Assembly (NCBI RefSeq): GCF_001870905.1
Contig: NZ_LNDC01000020.1
Location: forward strand, 1-37,581
Length of the DNA: 37,581 nt
Direction of reading: 5' to 3'
Origin: Geitlerinema sp. PCC 9228
Lineage (GTDB): Bacteria; Cyanobacteriota; Cyanobacteriia; Cyanobacteriales; PCC-9228
Shown: piece by piece, positions 1-10,045 of the stretch
How positions within the stretch are numbered: the stretch's first letter is position 1
Layout: each line of letters begins with the position of its first letter
Position numbers and translations under genes: made by a program
Notes under the pieces: model-generated
Seen by the model: only the letters and a program-made list of their open reading frames with translations
Databases searched by the model: none
What the model was told of the DNA's origin: nothing

Positions 1-1
1 C

Positions 2-70
2 ATATCAATTAAAGAAGGTCGTAAATGGCTCTGGAAGCGGTATGAGCTGCTTCCTATTTTGCTAGAATGA
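2..70 (+). CDS. Possible C-terminal end of a gene entering from the left
   Basis: A frame open from the window edge reads 22 codons rich in Trp, Lys and Leu (it includes KWLWKRYELLPILLE) and stops with TGA at 68-70. The composition is protein-like, but the piece is too short to assign to a family. It could equally be a chance open stretch. Between it and the converging gene that ends at 193 there is only a degenerate GC-rich palindrome-like stretch around 90-120. Confidence 0.15.
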   Translation: MSIKEGRKWLWKRYELLPILLE

Positions 71-192
71 AACAGCCCTGCTTTGGTAGGGGTAGGCACG
101 GGGGCGTTACCGCCACATTTTTGTGGGTTTATGTACATCGGATTTGGTATGAGAAAGATATCCAGTTGCGGCATGGAGGGGTTTGGAAACAG

Positions 193-2088
193 CTAACGAA
201 CCACCGATACGGGAAAAACAATGGAAGGACTGGCATTTTGAAACCATTGGGTTGCAGTATCGCTATTTACAGGTGGAGAAAAGAGATATCCCTGCCCGAA
301 TTCGCACGCCATGGATAGCAGCACTTCCTGCTGGGTAGTGCGTTCGATGCCTTCAGCTACCAGTTCCATATCTAAACTGTGGGCTAGAGTGATAATGGTG
401 CGCATGATTTCGATGCCACTATCACCGCTGAGACGATTAACAAAAGCCCGGTCGATTTTCAAAGTATCTATAGGAAACTCGTGCAAGCGACTGAGGGAAG
501 AGTATCCCGTACCAAAATCATCAATACACAAATGAAATCCTTCTTTTTTGAGCTGGTGAATTAACAGTTCTGAAGAGTTGACCGCCTCCAAAAAGCTGCT
601 TTCGGTAATTTCTAATTTAATATGTTGACTGTCGAGGCCCGTTTCTTGGCAAAGTTGTAACAGGCGGCTCACAATTCCTGGCTGTTTGAGTTGGATGGCA
701 GACAGGTTGATGTGCATGGAAAGGGGGGGTAAATTGGGAAATTGCTTTTGCCACTGCCGCAACTGCCAGCAAGCTTCGTAAAAAACCCACTCTCCCAAAC
801 TACCAATTAATCCCGTTTCCTCCGCGATCGCGATGAGTTCTGCCGGCGATACCCATCCCAGTTGTGGGTGGTACCATCGAATCAGCGCTTCAAATCCCTG
901 CAATTCCCCCGTATCCAACGCCACAATGGGCTGGTAGTGCAGGCAAAAATCCCGCGATTCTACGGCCTGGCGCAGTTCGTGTTCCAAATGCAACCGGGAT
1001 AAAACCTGCTGTTGCATCTGATAGGTCAAGATTTGATAGCGACCCCGACCGGCTACTTTGGCTTGATACATAGCCACATCCACATCCCGTAGCACATCAC
1101 TTGCCTGTTGGTAGTTCATGCTGCTACCGGTAATGCCGATGCTAGCACCAGTATAAATTTTATAGCCGTTAACGATAAAGGGAAGTTGCAGTTCTTCTTG
1201 GATCGTTTCGGCGAGATGCCTGGCTCGATCGAGATCGCGGGCATCTTCAAGCAAAATAATAAATTCGTCTCCTCCAAACCGAGCGAGTTGGATGTTGTCT
1301 GTCAGGCAAGTTTGCAACCGGCTGGCAATTTGTTTGAGTAGTTCGTCTCCCACCAAATGCCCCAGACTGTCGTTGACAACTTTGAAGCGGTCTATATCAA
1401 CAAACAAAACGGCATACACATAATTGCTATCTTGAATCGATCGTTGGATGGTCTGTTCCAAACGTTCCATAAACCAAGCCCGGTTGGGCAAGCTGGTTAA
1501 CGAATCGTGAAAAGCTTGGTAATGTAATTTTTGTTCTCTCTCTAGTAAATCCAAGTGGGCTTGCTGTAACTCTTGTAAGGCACTCCTTAGGTCGGCAGTT
1601 CGTTCGTCGATGCGTTGTTCCAAACTGGCGGTGAGTTGTTGCAAAGCCTGTTCGGTGGCCGTGCGTTCCTGAACTTCTTGCTGCAGGCTCATATGGAGGG
1701 TTCGCATTCTTAAATGAAGCTGAATGCGAGCCAAAACTTCTTCTTGCTGAAATGGTTTGGTAATATAATCCACCGCTCCAATATTCAACCCTTTGACCTT
1801 ATTCGCCGTATCGGAAAGCGCAGTCATAAAAATAATCGGAATATCCCCCGCTTCCGGCAAATTTTGCAGGCGACGGCAAGTTTCAAAGCCATCGATGCCG
1901 GGCATCAGAACATCCAATAAAATTAAATCGGGTTTGGTGTAGCGTACTTTTTCAATCGCACTTTCCCCATTCTGGGCCACCAGAACTTCATAGCCCACAT
2001 CATCAAGCAGATCGCATAAAAGTTCTAGGTTGGTGGGAGAGTCATCGACAATCAAAACGACCTGAGCAGGATGGTTGCTGCTATCCAT
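193..2088 (-). CDS. Response regulator with GGDEF and EAL domains (c-di-GMP turnover)
   Basis: 631 residues. A receiver domain covers about residues 9-125, with acidic pair D15/D16, phospho-acceptor D59 (LLDVLMP) and conserved K111. A coiled coil (about 130-188) links it to a GGDEF domain with an intact GGDEF motif at 272-276 and then to an EAL domain with E400-A-L, the DDFGTGYSS loop and KIDR. Both catalytic signatures look intact. The RxxD inhibitory site expected five residues before GGDEF is absent (TDNI), so the GGDEF part may be regulatory or uninhibited and the net activity could be phosphodiesterase. The ATG at 2088 lies inside the end of the upstream kinase gene (8-base overlap), which implies translational coupling and makes this the likely cognate output of that kinase. 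Cytosolic; substrates GTP and c-di-GMP. Family assignment is firm; the direction of net activity is inference. Confidence 0.95.
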   Translation of the reverse strand: MDSSNHPAQVVLIVDDSPTNLELLCDLLDDVGYEVLVAQNGESAIEKVRYTKPDLILLDVLMPGIDGFETCRRLQNLPEAGDIPIIFMTALSDTANKVKGLNIGAVDYITKPFQQEEVLARIQLHLRMRTLHMSLQQEVQERTATEQALQQLTASLEQRIDERTADLRSALQELQQAHLDLLEREQKLHYQAFHDSLTSLPNRAWFMERLEQTIQRSIQDSNYVYAVLFVDIDRFKVVNDSLGHLVGDELLKQIASRLQTCLTDNIQLARFGGDEFIILLEDARDLDRARHLAETIQEELQLPFIVNGYKIYTGASIGITGSSMNYQQASDVLRDVDVAMYQAKVAGRGRYQILTYQMQQQVLSRLHLEHELRQAVESRDFCLHYQPIVALDTGELQGFEALIRWYHPQLGWVSPAELIAIAEETGLIGSLGEWVFYEACWQLRQWQKQFPNLPPLSMHINLSAIQLKQPGIVSRLLQLCQETGLDSQHIKLEITESSFLEAVNSSELLIHQLKKEGFHLCIDDFGTGYSSLSRLHEFPIDTLKIDRAFVNRLSGDSGIEIMRTIITLAHSLDMELVAEGIERTTQQEVLLSMACEFGQGYLFSPPVNSDTATQWFQNASPSIVFPVSVVR

Positions 2089-4456
2089 GGTTATTTTCTT
2101 GATACTGGCAGATGAACTGAAGCAATTCCCGTTCTCGGAATTTCACAGCAAGTTTTTGGACGTGTTGGGCAAACCGAACCGCTTGCGGGTGTTCTTCTTG
2201 AATGGTAGCAGCTTGTTTCGCGATTGCCTTTAGATTGCCACGACGTGCGAGTTCGTAAATTTTTTCCAGTTCTGAGGCAGGAGGCGCTACCATTGGCTCG
2301 TCACCGACAAGAGTGGTTGCCGCTGCCGGTTCCTGCCTGGGTGTGGTTTCTGCAAATACAAACTCAATGGGCAATAGGGAAGCCATTTTGTCCAACAAAC
2401 TGTCAATGACAATGGGTTTGGCGATGAAATCATCGGCCCCACAAGCTTGGCTACGATCGCGATCGCGGGCAAAAGCACTAGCAGAAGAGGCTAAAATGGC
2501 CGTATTGGCTAGTTGGGGATACTGGCGGAACTGGCGAATTGCCGCAAAACCATCCAAAACTGGCATAACCAAATCAGTAATAATCAAATGGGGTAAATAT
2601 TCCCTTGCCTGGTCTACAGCTTCTTGCCCGTCGGTTGCTTCAAATACTTCAAACCCTAACGGCTGAAGTAAGTTTACCAAAAAAGAACGATTTTCCCAGG
2701 CATCATCTGCTACCAAAATCCGCCGACAATTGCCCCGAATCCCCACCACCTGCCGCTGGCTTTGCGATTCGCCGGTTGGTTCGGCTTCCACCAGGGGAAC
2801 TTCAATTTCAAAAGCAAATGTAGTTCCCTTTCCCAGTTTGCTGGTAGCAGTAATTTCTCCTCCCATCATTTTTACGAAATTTTGACTAATCGCCAACCCC
2901 AATCCTGTGCCTTCTTGTTTTTTAGCACTGGAACCCACTTGCTCGAAAGGAGCAAAGATTTTCTCCAGTTGTTCCGGCGTCATGCCAATGCCGGTATCCA
3001 TCACCTGAAAGCGAAGTTTGGTTTTGTTGGTAGCTGCGTTGGCTACTCCTGCCGCACTAGCGTGTAAGGTAACTTCGCCTTGTTCGGTGAATTTAATGGC
3101 ATTGCTAAGCAAATTGAGCAAAACCTGTCGCAGTCGCTTGCCGTCAATTTTTACTTGATGGGGTAATGCGGTTTGCGGTTGGTAAGCAAAAATCAGACCT
3201 TTTTGTTCGGCTTTAACGCTGCAAATTTCCGCGACGCCTTGCAGGAATTCAGGCAAACGCACCGGTTCTGGATGTAGTTCCATTTTACCGGCTTCTACTT
3301 TGGATAAATCGAGAATATCGTTAATTAACGTTAAAAGATGGGAACCGCAGGTGTGAATAATTTCTATATGGTGTTGTTGGGTTTCGGTAAGATTGCGTTG
3401 GTGTTGCAACATTTGCGCGTACCCCAAAATGCCGTTGAGGGGGGTACGCAATTCGTGGCTCATATTGGCTAAGAATCGACTTTTGGCTTCGTTGGCAACG
3501 TCGGCTACTTCTTTGGCGTCTTTGAGTTCTTGGGTATATTCGCCAATCCACTGAATTAACTGGTTTAGGGAAGTAGCCAGAGAACCAATTTCGTCGTTGC
3601 TGGTGACGGGGGTACGCAGGTCAAAGTTGGATTCGCGCACGGCTCTTTGGGCAGTACGGGTCACTGCTACCACCGGCCGGGCGATCGCTTGACTGGTAAC
3701 TAATGCTAGTGTAGCCGCTATGGCCATGGCTAGGACAATGCCGGAAAAAACGACGATCCAACGTACGGTTTCGGCGGTTGCCAGGTGGCGGTTGGCTTGT
3801 TGCTGTTGGGTAGCAGCTTGCTGCTTGAAGCGTTCCAAACGTTCTAGAAGTTTGTCGAAGCGTGTTTCTAGGGTTTCAGCACGGTTGCTGGTGAGAGAGG
3901 TTAATATTTTTTGTTGGGTTGGTTTGACTTGTGAGGAAGGGACGTTGGGTAAATTGCTCTGCTGCCAAAGGGATTCAATAAAATTTTGGTAGTTCTGGGT
4001 TGCTTGTTGGTAATTTTGCAGCCAAGAGAGCAGTTGCGCTTGGGAAGTTTGCAATTGGGTATGGTTTTGGCGAACAAAGTTTTGAAATTGTTGGATTTCT
4101 TCTTCTACCTGGGATACTTGTGCTAAAAAATGCGATCGCTCGTAGTGAAACCACACCGAATCTTCTACCACGGACATCAAACGCTGGGGGTGCATGCGCA
4201 TGGCCAAAACGGCGTTTTCTAAATCGCGAATCAAGTCTTTTTGTTGGTTGGCTATTGCCAAACGCTGCCTGGCTTTTTCTTGATAGTAATCTCCAGCGAG
4301 CAAGCCGGCTGTTACCCCAAAAACGGCAATGGAAATCGCTACCATGTAGCCGTAACCAATTTTTTGGGCAATCCAAAGGTTTTTGAGGCGGTTTTCTACG
4401 AAGAAAACCAGCCGTTGGATTTGTTTGGATGCTTGCTGCAGTCTGAATAAAGCCAC
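2081..4456 (-). CDS. Membrane hybrid sensor histidine kinase
   Basis: 791 residues from a GTG start. The first ATG (residue 38) would cut off the conserved cyanobacterial kinase N-terminus around [10 protein letters not shown], so GTG is preferred. Transmembrane segment about 37-57, a helical extracytoplasmic sensor region rich in Gln (about 58-230), second transmembrane segment 232-254, HAMP linker to about 308, HisKA with phospho-acceptor H334 ([13 protein letters not shown]), and HATPase_c with N box (SNAIKF, about 451), DTGIG (487) and GTGLGL (516). A C-terminal receiver domain (about 578-695) has D628 in TDLVMP. A helical tail of about 60 residues after a Pro/Ala-rich linker lacks an obvious Hpt histidine. 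The upstream neighbour is a PhnD-like binding protein, a plausible ligand-sensing partner, and the downstream overlapping gene is the c-di-GMP response regulator. The ligand is unknown. Confidence 0.95.
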   Translation of the reverse strand: MALFRLQQASKQIQRLVFFVENRLKNLWIAQKIGYGYMVAISIAVFGVTAGLLAGDYYQEKARQRLAIANQQKDLIRDLENAVLAMRMHPQRLMSVVEDSVWFHYERSHFLAQVSQVEEEIQQFQNFVRQNHTQLQTSQAQLLSWLQNYQQATQNYQNFIESLWQQSNLPNVPSSQVKPTQQKILTSLTSNRAETLETRFDKLLERLERFKQQAATQQQQANRHLATAETVRWIVVFSGIVLAMAIAATLALVTSQAIARPVVAVTRTAQRAVRESNFDLRTPVTSNDEIGSLATSLNQLIQWIGEYTQELKDAKEVADVANEAKSRFLANMSHELRTPLNGILGYAQMLQHQRNLTETQQHHIEIIHTCGSHLLTLINDILDLSKVEAGKMELHPEPVRLPEFLQGVAEICSVKAEQKGLIFAYQPQTALPHQVKIDGKRLRQVLLNLLSNAIKFTEQGEVTLHASAAGVANAATNKTKLRFQVMDTGIGMTPEQLEKIFAPFEQVGSSAKKQEGTGLGLAISQNFVKMMGGEITATSKLGKGTTFAFEIEVPLVEAEPTGESQSQRQVVGIRGNCRRILVADDAWENRSFLVNLLQPLGFEVFEATDGQEAVDQAREYLPHLIITDLVMPVLDGFAAIRQFRQYPQLANTAILASSASAFARDRDRSQACGADDFIAKPIVIDSLLDKMASLLPIEFVFAETTPRQEPAAATTLVGDEPMVAPPASELEKIYELARRGNLKAIAKQAATIQEEHPQAVRFAQHVQKLAVKFRERELLQFICQYQENNHG

Positions 4457-4581
4457 GATATCTTTACTTTGGTTGTAACCAGGAAAATCTGTTGGGTCGG
4501 TTCGCCATGCTTTTCCACGTAGGGGTCAAGTAGATGCCAATCCCTGAATAGAGAGGATAGGTTGGGTTCGGGGGAAACGAG

Positions 4582-5493
4582 TTAAGATTGACCTTCAGAA
4601 TTTAAGAAATCTCCCTGGCCGATGGCTCGATAGACGTTACGAATGGGATCGTAATCGGTATCTTGGGCAGCCACCAGTTGGGATTGTTCGTATTTCTTTT
4701 CTCGGGTAGCGAGGATGTCAATGAGTTTTTGTTGGTTGGCTAAGGTGCGATCGCGAATATCGGCAATGGTATTTTTATCCATAAAGCTGCTGGCCATAAA
4801 TACATCGTTGGGCAACGGCGGACCTTTTTTGACCATACGATAATCGTCGGCGGATATATTTTCTCGCTGCAAAAACTGTTGGTAATCCAGCCAAGGACCC
4901 GCCCAAGCATCCACCTCTCGATTGGCCAAAGCAGCCAAACTACCGCGATCGCCCAACATTTTAGCTTGATAATCGGTTTTTGGGTCAAGTCCGGCTTCCA
5001 ACAGGATTCCCGTAGGACCAATATGGCCGCTGGTGGATCCGATTTCTCGCATGGCAATTTCTTTATTTTTGAGCTCGTCTAAGGATTGGATGGGACTTTC
5101 CGCCGGTACCACCACCGCCGAATGATAGTTGGGTCGGGTAATGGCAACAATGGGTGTGGCTTCGGTGCGCGTGCGAATCAGAACGTACTCGGAAGGTCCG
5201 GAAAGAGCTATGTCTACTCGATCCAAACGCAAAGCCGCCGCCGCTTCCGTGTACCCGTTTACCGGTACAAATTCTACAGGTTGCTGCAGGACTTGGGACC
5301 AAGCTTGCCGAAATGGTTCGTATTGCTGCTTGAGGTTTTCCAATCCTTGTACGTCGGTGACAGTAAATCGCAAGGGTTTTTGCGCATTAGAAGAAGCTGA
5401 AGAGTTGCTGGCGTTGTTGGTATTGTTGGTAACGGCGGTACCGCAGCCGCTCAGAAACAGAAAACTATACCAAAGAAAATGACGTCGTTTCAT
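4582..5493 (-). CDS. PhnD-like substrate-binding lipoprotein
   Basis: 303 residues from the ATG at 5493. A TTG seven codons upstream is possible, but it would put extra residues in front of a classic lipoprotein signal. The signal peptide is MKRRHFLWYSFLFLSGC with the lipidated Cys at 17, followed by an Asn/Ser-rich spacer. The mature part matches the phosphate/phosphonate-binding PhnD fold: a VTDVQGLENL start, Y/F-R contacts around FRQAWSQVL, VDIALSGPSEYV, the IAMREIGSTSGHIGPTGILLEAG hinge region, and DAWAGPWLDY. No permease or ATPase genes accompany it; the kinase and the c-di-GMP regulator follow 125 bases downstream on the same strand. It therefore probably acts as a periplasmic ligand receptor presenting an oxyanion or similar small molecule to the kinase. 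The ligand is not deducible. Confidence 0.85.
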   Translation of the reverse strand: MKRRHFLWYSFLFLSGCGTAVTNNTNNASNSSASSNAQKPLRFTVTDVQGLENLKQQYEPFRQAWSQVLQQPVEFVPVNGYTEAAAALRLDRVDIALSGPSEYVLIRTRTEATPIVAITRPNYHSAVVVPAESPIQSLDELKNKEIAMREIGSTSGHIGPTGILLEAGLDPKTDYQAKMLGDRGSLAALANREVDAWAGPWLDYQQFLQRENISADDYRMVKKGPPLPNDVFMASSFMDKNTIADIRDRTLANQQKLIDILATREKKYEQSQLVAAQDTDYDPIRNVYRAIGQGDFLNSEGQS

Positions 5494-5752
5494 TATGAAA
5501 ACTTGTTTCGCCAATACGGTTGTTAAGACAAATACATCCAGATTTGTATAGATGTTCTATGCTTCTTCTATGTAGCACAAACAGGTTATCAGTAGGTTAT
5601 GCCCGCAAACAGTGTTCTTGTAGCTGAGATATTTTCACAAAAATTTTATGTTTAATTAGGGGTAAAATGTAGCGAAATTGTTGAAATTTATGAAAAATTC
5701 TGAAAAATCAAAGATTTGGCAAAATTAACCTTCAATTACTTGCTGTAGTGGC

Positions 5753-6361
5753 TTACAAACACCGCTCCACTGCCCGATCGACCTGTTGCCATAGGGTTTC
5801 TTCGGTATCGGAATTTTCCAAAACCACATCAGCACGTGCTTTTTTTTCTGACAAAGGCATTTGGGCAGACACCCTAGAGGTAGCTGCTTCCTGACTTAAC
5901 CCATCCCGCTGCATCAAACGTTGAATTTGCTGGTCGTGCGTACATGAGATTACCCAAATTTCGGTAGCTAAATCTGTAAAATTGGCTTCAAATAGCAAAG
6001 GAACCACCAAAACTACGGAATTTACCTGATGGGATAATTCTTGTACAAAACGCGATCGCACGTAGGGATGAATTTGTGCTTCCACCCACCGACGTTCCCG
6101 TTCGTCAGCAAAAATAATTTCGCCCAGCTTTTTCCGGTGCAACGTGCCATTTTCCCACAAAATTTGGTTGCCATATCGCTCCACCAAAGCCTGCCACACC
6201 GGCGACCCTTTTTCCACAGCCAGGCGGGCATAAACATCAGCATCCAAAACCGGAAATTGGTATTTTTTCGCCAAATAATCGGAAACCGTGGTTTTCCCCG
6301 TAGCGATGCCCCCGGTCAAACCAATTCGCCTTTGTTGGGTCGGCAAGTTAGGCTCTGACAT
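5753..6361 (-). CDS. coaE: Dephospho-CoA kinase
   Basis: 202 residues from the ATG at 6361. Last step of CoA synthesis: ATP-dependent phosphorylation of the 3' hydroxyl of dephospho-CoA in the cytosol. The P-loop GLTGGIATGKTT is near residue 13, followed by the family signature LDADVYARL; RYG, the HP of IHPYVRSRF, and VPLLFEANF are in the expected order, and the C-terminal QMPLSEKKARADVVLENS region is typical. Length matches the family (about 200). It lies 22 bases downstream of the large membrane protein gene on the same strand, so the two may be co-transcribed. About 260 bases of A/T-rich DNA separate it from the PhnD-like gene; no gene is seen there. Confidence 0.96.
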   Translation of the reverse strand: MSEPNLPTQQRRIGLTGGIATGKTTVSDYLAKKYQFPVLDADVYARLAVEKGSPVWQALVERYGNQILWENGTLHRKKLGEIIFADERERRWVEAQIHPYVRSRFVQELSHQVNSVVLVVPLLFEANFTDLATEIWVISCTHDQQIQRLMQRDGLSQEAATSRVSAQMPLSEKKARADVVLENSDTEETLWQQVDRAVERCL

Positions 6362-6383
6362 CAAATCCCTCCCCTCGCAATGG

Positions 6384-8297
6384 CTATTGTTGTTGCTGGT
6401 TGGGATGGTAGGTGTCGATTAATCCCCCAAAGGGGTCGTAAACCGCAATGGGAATTCCCACCGCATCGCTGACCCCTTCCAAAGCGGCTTGCAAACCCCG
6501 TACATGGTTGTCTACCTGAGATAGAATTTGCTGTTGCTTGCTGGCATTGGCTTCCATTACCGTAGTACGTACCCGCTGCACGTACTCGCTAGCCAAACGC
6601 ACGGAAATCATATCGGCTGTAGCCGTATATTCGCAGATTTGCGGCGTGCCCATGCAAATAGACATCAGCGACGTGCGAGCCTGTTGCAGCACTTGTGCGG
6701 TTTGCAACTGTTTCTGGGCATCTTGCAGCTCTGTCTGATAAGTTGCGGCGAGGGTTTGGGCTTTGCTGCCGTAGCCAGCATGTTGCTGTAGCTGTTGGGT
6801 GCTTTGAATTGCTTGACGCCAAGAAGCAACGGCTTCCGACCAATTCCCCTGTCGTTCTAACTCTTTGGCTTTTTGAGCAGCATTGACAGCTTGGCTGTGT
6901 AATTTTGCGGCCATGGCTTCCTCATTTTTGCGGTTTTCTGCATGGCCGAGTTCTGACTGGTAGGACGCCAATAAACTTTGGGCTTCTTGATAGGCGTGGG
7001 TACCTTGGGGCACTTCCTGCAGACGTTCGATCGCGCGCTGCCAGTTGCTGTAGACCCGCTGCCAACTCTCCCAGGAACCGGCTACGCCCTGACGGGTTTG
7101 GGCTGTGGCAACAGCGGCTCTGGCGTCATCCAGTTTTTCTTGGGCTTTTTGTTCGGCGCGAATTTCGGCACGAATGGCTCGCAGGTGGCGGCGGTATTCC
7201 GAGAGTTTTTCCGAGGCAAAATTGGCTACGGCGGCCTCTGGGGGGATGTTTTCTAGGGTCGCGATCGCATTTTCCCAATTTTTTGCCACTTCCTGCCAGC
7301 GTTCTACCGCATGGGGGGGATTTTGCGAAAGTTGGGCCGCGGTGGTGGCTTGGCGAAAGGCATCGCGCAACTGGGCAAATGGCTGGGTGAGTTGTTGGTT
7401 GGCTGCCAACCAATTTTGGGCTTGGTTATGCTGCAGCGACCAGGGGGGAATGGCCTCTACCTTTTGCCGGTGCTGTTGCAGTTTTTGCTGCCAGCCCACA
7501 ATTTCCTGGGCGGAAGTGGCGTTGGCGAGGCCAGTGGGGAGTTGCTCCTGGAACTGACGGGCTTCCTGCAATACCACACATTTGCCAATAACGCAAGGGC
7601 GACTCAAACCGTAGGCGAGACCAGCCATCAGGGTCAAACTGCCCCCTGCTAGGGCGATCGCTTTAACCAGGGTTCCCGGTGACAGCTCGGTTGGGGATTT
7701 GCGAGAAGTGCGGCGCTGCGAGCGCCCGGGGGAACGGCGTTTCTGGCTGGTACTCGTTTTGGCACTCGAAGACCCCAAGGCAACCCGGGAACGGGAATGC
7801 TTCGTCGGTGCCATATCGAAGGGATTGTCAATGTTTTCCAAATCATCTTGGTGCCACTCCGGGGCGCTGTTGGGGGAGGAAGAAAAATGCTGTTGGTGGT
7901 TGGCTGCTGGTGGCTCTGCAGGAGCGGTATGTTCTGCAGATTCTGGTGGCTCTACCGCAGAGGTGCTGGCTGCCTGGGAAGTGTCCAGATCGAACTGATG
8001 GGCTACGTAAGGCTTTTTTTGGCCACGGACGCGCAAAGCTAAGTACACGCGGGTGGGCAACTGCCCTTGGGGAAAAATATCGGCGTACAGCTGCTTGAGG
8101 CTTTGCTCCAACTTGCCGAATACCTGAGGAACCTGTACATTTTCCGCAGGGGGATGCTGCACCAAAACGACAAAGGTTTGTTTTTGAATGTCGCAGGCTA
8201 CTTGCAAGGGGGTTGGTTCGGGAAAGGCGGCTTGAAAATCCTGTTGCAAGCGCTGTCCGATTTCTCGCAGTTGCGTCGGGTGGGTGGTTGCGTTCAT
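6384..8297 (-). CDS. Large membrane-anchored coiled-coil protein of unknown function
   Basis: 637 residues, ATG start. Three parts are visible: an N-terminal globular region (1-105, beginning with a helix and containing VYLALRVRGQKKPYVAHQFDLD), a Ser/Pro/Lys-rich low-complexity linker (about 106-208) ending in a basic stretch, and a single transmembrane helix (about 211-231) followed by Cys235 and Cys240. The remaining 400 residues are Gln/Ala/Glu-rich helix with several repeats of a pattern such as W(E/Q)xA(I/V)xxL, resembling tandem helical repeats, and end in VYDPFGGLIDTYHPNQQQQ. The basic linker before the membrane span suggests an N-in topology with the helical repeats outside the cytoplasm. 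I do not recognise a named family. It shares a divergent promoter region (8298-8521) with surE. Confidence 0.8.
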   Translation of the reverse strand: MNATTHPTQLREIGQRLQQDFQAAFPEPTPLQVACDIQKQTFVVLVQHPPAENVQVPQVFGKLEQSLKQLYADIFPQGQLPTRVYLALRVRGQKKPYVAHQFDLDTSQAASTSAVEPPESAEHTAPAEPPAANHQQHFSSSPNSAPEWHQDDLENIDNPFDMAPTKHSRSRVALGSSSAKTSTSQKRRSPGRSQRRTSRKSPTELSPGTLVKAIALAGGSLTLMAGLAYGLSRPCVIGKCVVLQEARQFQEQLPTGLANATSAQEIVGWQQKLQQHRQKVEAIPPWSLQHNQAQNWLAANQQLTQPFAQLRDAFRQATTAAQLSQNPPHAVERWQEVAKNWENAIATLENIPPEAAVANFASEKLSEYRRHLRAIRAEIRAEQKAQEKLDDARAAVATAQTRQGVAGSWESWQRVYSNWQRAIERLQEVPQGTHAYQEAQSLLASYQSELGHAENRKNEEAMAAKLHSQAVNAAQKAKELERQGNWSEAVASWRQAIQSTQQLQQHAGYGSKAQTLAATYQTELQDAQKQLQTAQVLQQARTSLMSICMGTPQICEYTATADMISVRLASEYVQRVRTTVMEANASKQQQILSQVDNHVRGLQAALEGVSDAVGIPIAVYDPFGGLIDTYHPNQQQQ

Positions 8298-8521
8298 GGC
8301 TGATTCCCGTCAGTTAGCAAGCTTGTGGTTCCCAATCAAATCGATCGCATCGATTCCCAGCAATGGATAGACTAGATGCACCGGTTGGTTGTTTCGCTCT
8401 TCATTCAGGATAAAGGATGGATTGCTTCAGTGCATACAGAATTTTTTCAATTCTTTTCGCCAGTCGTTTGTGTGACAATAGTTGGTTGGCGGCATCGCTG
8501 GAGGGTTTGGAGTTCAATTTC

Positions 8522-9319
8522 ATGAGGATATTAATTGGTAACGACGACGGCATTCATGCGGTGGGCGTCCACGCCCTGGCAGAAGCTTTGGCAGAGGCAG
8601 GTCACGATATCACCGTAGTTTGCCCCGACCGGGAGCGTTCGGCAACGGGGCACAGTTTGACGCTGCACCAACCCATTCGTGCGCAAGCGGTGACCTCTGG
8701 ATTTCGGGAAGGCATTCAGGCGTGGTCTTGTTCGGGAACACCTGCCGACTGCATTAAGTTGGCTTTGGATGCTTTGGTGTCGCAACCGCCGCAGTTGGTG
8801 CTGTCGGGGATTAACCAAGGGCAAAATTTGGGAACGGATATTTTGTATTCGGGTACGGTGTCGGCGGCGATGGAAGGAAGTATTGAAGGGATTTCCAGTA
8901 TTGCCATGAGTTTGGCGAGCTATACCAGTCAAGATTTTCAACCAGCGGCGCAATTTGCGTGTAAATTGGTGGCGGATTTGCAGTCGCAGGCCCTGCCGGT
9001 GGGGACGTTGTTAAATGTGAATGTGCCACCGGTGCCAGCGGCAGAGTTTGCTGGCGTGGTGTGGGCGCGTCAGGGGGTACGCCGCTACGTGGATGTGTTT
9101 GAAAAACGGGTGGATCCTCGGGGGAAAACCTATTACTGGATTGCTGGGGAAGTGGTGGAAGAAGGGGCTGATGCGATCGCGAAGGATTTGCCAGAAGATT
9201 TGCCGGCTGATGTGGAAGCGATTCAGAAAAATTATATTACGATTACCCCTTTGCACTATAACTTGACTTGTAAAAATCGCCTGGAACAGTTGCGATCGCG
9301 ACAATTTCAGGTGTTTTAA
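8522..9319 (+). CDS. surE: 5'/3'-nucleotidase SurE
   Basis: 265 residues. The frame is open for 35 more codons upstream, but the conserved N-terminus [19 protein letters not shown] fixes the ATG at 8522, with a GGAG about 12 bases upstream. Divalent-metal-dependent nucleoside 5'/3'-monophosphate phosphatase of the cytosol. The metal-binding acidic pair is D8/D9 (NDDG); [54 protein letters not shown] and the later TPLHYNLT segment are all family signatures. Length is normal. It is divergent from the large coiled-coil protein gene. No operon partner follows directly: 219 bases separate it from the next gene, including a short perfect hairpin at 9427-9441 without a T-run. Confidence 0.96.
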   Translation: MRILIGNDDGIHAVGVHALAEALAEAGHDITVVCPDRERSATGHSLTLHQPIRAQAVTSGFREGIQAWSCSGTPADCIKLALDALVSQPPQLVLSGINQGQNLGTDILYSGTVSAAMEGSIEGISSIAMSLASYTSQDFQPAAQFACKLVADLQSQALPVGTLLNVNVPPVPAAEFAGVVWARQGVRRYVDVFEKRVDPRGKTYYWIAGEVVEEGADAIAKDLPEDLPADVEAIQKNYITITPLHYNLTCKNRLEQLRSRQFQVF

Positions 9320-9538
9320 TTGTTGCCAATTGGATCGTAGTCCCCAGCAAGTTGCTAGCAAGTTGGCAAGACGAACCAAACCAAGCGGGATAGACTGGAA
9401 TTAGAAGCATCTTGTCGCTCGTCTCGATCGCCGTTGGCGATGCTTGTAGGCTTGCCGTTGGCGTTTTCGGTTGGACTGTTTTGCTTGCCAGCTTCTGATT
9501 GGTTTTCCAGTTAGCCTTTCCAGCATAGCGAAAAATCC

Positions 9539-9937
9539 ATGAACGCTCACATTTTCGATAGTCACTCGATTATCTGTCCGGTCTGCCACCATACCACCCG
9601 AGTTCCTGCCAGTGGTTTGGTGATGGGATTGTTTACCTGTCCCCATTGCCGCTCTCGTTTGGTGGTTAGTTGGAGCGGACATTACGTTCGCGACCCGTTT
9701 ACCCTGCAGCAAATAGCTGTGGGTCAAATGCTACGCCGCCAAAGCCATCCCGTGGCTCGAATTGTGCGGGATTTTGTGCTGGCCAAACGCTCCGCGATCG
9801 CTTTTTTGGTAGCCAGCGCCGTCTTTTTGGGGTTAACTTGGTTGGGGACCGGCGACCCCCACACCCAACGCCCGGGATGGCGCGGTCTGTTCCGACAAGT
9901 GACGGAATGGGTGGATTTGACCACATCTGCCCCCTAG
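9539..9937 (+). CDS. Small zinc-ribbon membrane protein
   Basis: 132 residues, ATG start. The N-terminal part carries two CxxC knuckles (CPVC and CPHC, near residues 13 and 34) forming a zinc ribbon like those that preface many bacterial membrane proteins. The middle has a basic stretch and the C-terminal half has one hydrophobic segment (about 90-108, SAIAFLVASAVFLGLTWLG). No catalytic domain is visible, so function is unknown. A minus-strand open frame overlaps its start (9401-9727), but its composition is not protein-like, and the cysteine spacing on the plus strand argues for this frame. It stands alone between surE and the siroheme genes. Confidence 0.7.
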   Translation: MNAHIFDSHSIICPVCHHTTRVPASGLVMGLFTCPHCRSRLVVSWSGHYVRDPFTLQQIAVGQMLRRQSHPVARIVRDFVLAKRSAIAFLVASAVFLGLTWLGTGDPHTQRPGWRGLFRQVTEWVDLTTSAP

Positions 9938-10045
9938 CCAGCTGGATAGGTGGGGGAGATTGTTGCATTTTGTGAATTTTTTGAGAAGTCGTTATACTTT
10001 TGTTACCCTATACGATAACTTTCTGCTGTCTCCCCGGATTGTCCC

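Noticed and set aside
67-318. 83-codon plus-strand frame at the left edge
   Set aside because: It runs into the 3' end of the GGDEF-EAL gene on the opposite strand and has no protein-like pattern.
9401-9727. Minus-strand frame across the start of the zinc-ribbon protein
   Set aside because: Basic, low-complexity peptide; the opposite strand has regularly spaced CxxC pairs and a membrane helix.
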